From Acinetobacter sp. (GTDB lineage: Bacteria > Pseudomonadota > Gammaproteobacteria > Pseudomonadales > Moraxellaceae): a stretch of DNA of 7,872 nucleotides. Every line of letters starts with the position of its first letter. The stretch's first letter is position 1. Location: contig JAUNHS010000080.1 in assembly GCA_030523805.1 (NCBI GenBank), positions 1-7,872 of the forward strand. Direction: 5' to 3'. Positions 6,965 through 7,872 of this stretch are shown piece by piece. A model generated the notes under the pieces. That model searched no databases. It was not told the origin of the DNA and saw only the letters and a program-made list of their open reading frames with translations. Both the position numbers and the translations under genes were made by a program.

Positions 6965-7867
6965 ATGGAATGGAAAGGTCGTCGTCAAAGCGACAATGTG
7001 GAAGATCGCCGTGGTGGCGGTGCAATGAAAACTGGTGGCATTAGTCTGATTGGCATTGTCGTGGCTTTTGTGGCGTGGCAATTTTTTGGTGTAGATCCAA
7101 TGCAAGCCTATCAAGCCACCACGCAAGTAACGCAACAAAGCAGTGCAAGCAATCAAAATTTAAGCAATCCAACTGCTGAGCAGCAAGAAGCAAAAGCTTT
7201 TGTTAGTACGATTTTGGCAGATACTGAAGATGTGTGGACACCAATTTTCCAGCAGCAATTGGGTAAAAATTATGTTGCACCAAAACTCACGCTATTTAGT
7301 GGCGTAGTGCAATCGGGCTGTGGCACAGCTCAATCTGCAATGGGGCCTTTTTACTGCCCTGCCGATCAGCACGTTTATATTGATACCAATTTCTTTAAAG
7401 AAATGCGTACACAAATGGGCATCAGTGGCGAACAAAATCAAACACAGCTTTCTCGCCAAGATCAAGCGGGGGATTTCGCCCAAGCCTATGTTATTGCTCA
7501 TGAAGTTGGGCATCATATTCAAACCTTGCTAGGCATTTCACAGCAAGTACATCAAGCACAGCAACAAATGTCTAAAGCACAAGGTAATCAGCTTTCTGTG
7601 CGTCAAGAACTACAAGCCGATTGCTTTGCTGGTGTGTGGGCGAATAAAAATCAGCAACGTACGCAATTTTTACAAGAAGGCGATATTCAGGAAGCAATGG
7701 ATGCCGCTCATAAAATTGGCGATGATTATTTGCAAAAGCAAGCCACAGGTCAAGTTGTACCCGATAGCTTTACGCACGGTACAAGCCAGCAGCGTATGCA
7801 CTGGTTTAATGTGGGTTGGCAGTCAGGCAATATTGCCCAATGTGATACCTTTAAAGCTCAAATTTAA
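6965..7867 (+). CDS. ypfJ: YpfJ-type neutral zinc metallopeptidase, membrane-anchored
   Basis: Putative zinc protease of the Zn_peptidase family (YpfJ/KPN_02809), substrate unknown. The 300 residues start with a short basic cytosolic stretch containing RGGG (16-19), a single membrane anchor (about 25-43, ISLIGIVVAFVAWQFFG), a Gln/Ser-rich spacer (50-75), then the enzyme domain facing the periplasm. The catalytic HEVGHH is at 179-184, giving zinc ligands His179 and His183 and catalytic Glu180; QELQADCFAGVWA (214-226) probably supplies the third ligand. Cysteines 119, 131, 220 and 293 could form disulphides in the periplasm. The tail has the family FTHGTSQQR (269-277). The start follows TAGG (6954-6957) at 7 bases. 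The stop lies 5 bases before the window end; no terminator is visible. Confidence 0.93.
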   Translation: MEWKGRRQSDNVEDRRGGGAMKTGGISLIGIVVAFVAWQFFGVDPMQAYQATTQVTQQSSASNQNLSNPTAEQQEAKAFVSTILADTEDVWTPIFQQQLGKNYVAPKLTLFSGVVQSGCGTAQSAMGPFYCPADQHVYIDTNFFKEMRTQMGISGEQNQTQLSRQDQAGDFAQAYVIAHEVGHHIQTLLGISQQVHQAQQQMSKAQGNQLSVRQELQADCFAGVWANKNQQRTQFLQEGDIQEAMDAAHKIGDDYLQKQATGQVVPDSFTHGTSQQRMHWFNVGWQSGNIAQCDTFKAQI

Positions 7868-7872
7868 TGTGA

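Overview
This window holds ordinary housekeeping chromosome from an AT-rich gammaproteobacterium. It is most likely a member of the Moraxellaceae, meaning Acinetobacter or a near relative. Three things point there: the ThyA, SspA and RsmC proteins look like Acinetobacter homologues as I remember them; the order rplM-rpsI-sspA-sspB is gammaproteobacterial; and no petABC (cytochrome bc1) genes lie between rpsI and sspA, where Pseudomonas carries them. This assignment comes from recall of protein families, not from a database search. I see no mobile element, CRISPR array, tRNA, rRNA, phage gene or defence system.

Layout. At 1-827 (minus) is thymidylate synthase, cut by the window edge a few residues before its C-terminus. 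A divergent intergenic region (828-1033) carries a good sigma70-type promoter and a leader with two hairpins for rplM-rpsI (ribosomal proteins L13 and S9, plus), which ends at a strong intrinsic terminator near 1887-1918. Next come sspA and sspB (plus, 1999-3205): the stringent starvation protein, which binds RNA polymerase, and the ClpXP adaptor. A 12-bp terminator hairpin at 3240-3266 separates them from a convergent pair on the minus strand, rsmC (5805-4750) followed by a LysP-type lysine permease (4732-3284). From 5973 to 7867 (plus) lie a YedI/DUF808 membrane protein and a YpfJ-type membrane-anchored zinc metallopeptidase, probably one transcript.

How the genes relate. The first half is about translation and growth control: dTMP supply, two ribosomal proteins made from one mRNA, and the SspA/SspB stress pair. 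rsmC modifies 16S rRNA and appears to be read through into the lysine transporter. The last two genes encode envelope proteins of poorly known function. No gap between genes exceeds 300 bases.

I found no undescribed system. The points most worth a second look are the SspB tail, which holds two copies of a ClpX-binding-like motif; the loss of the PHP motif in SspA; the rplM leader hairpins; and the pairing of DUF808 with YpfJ.
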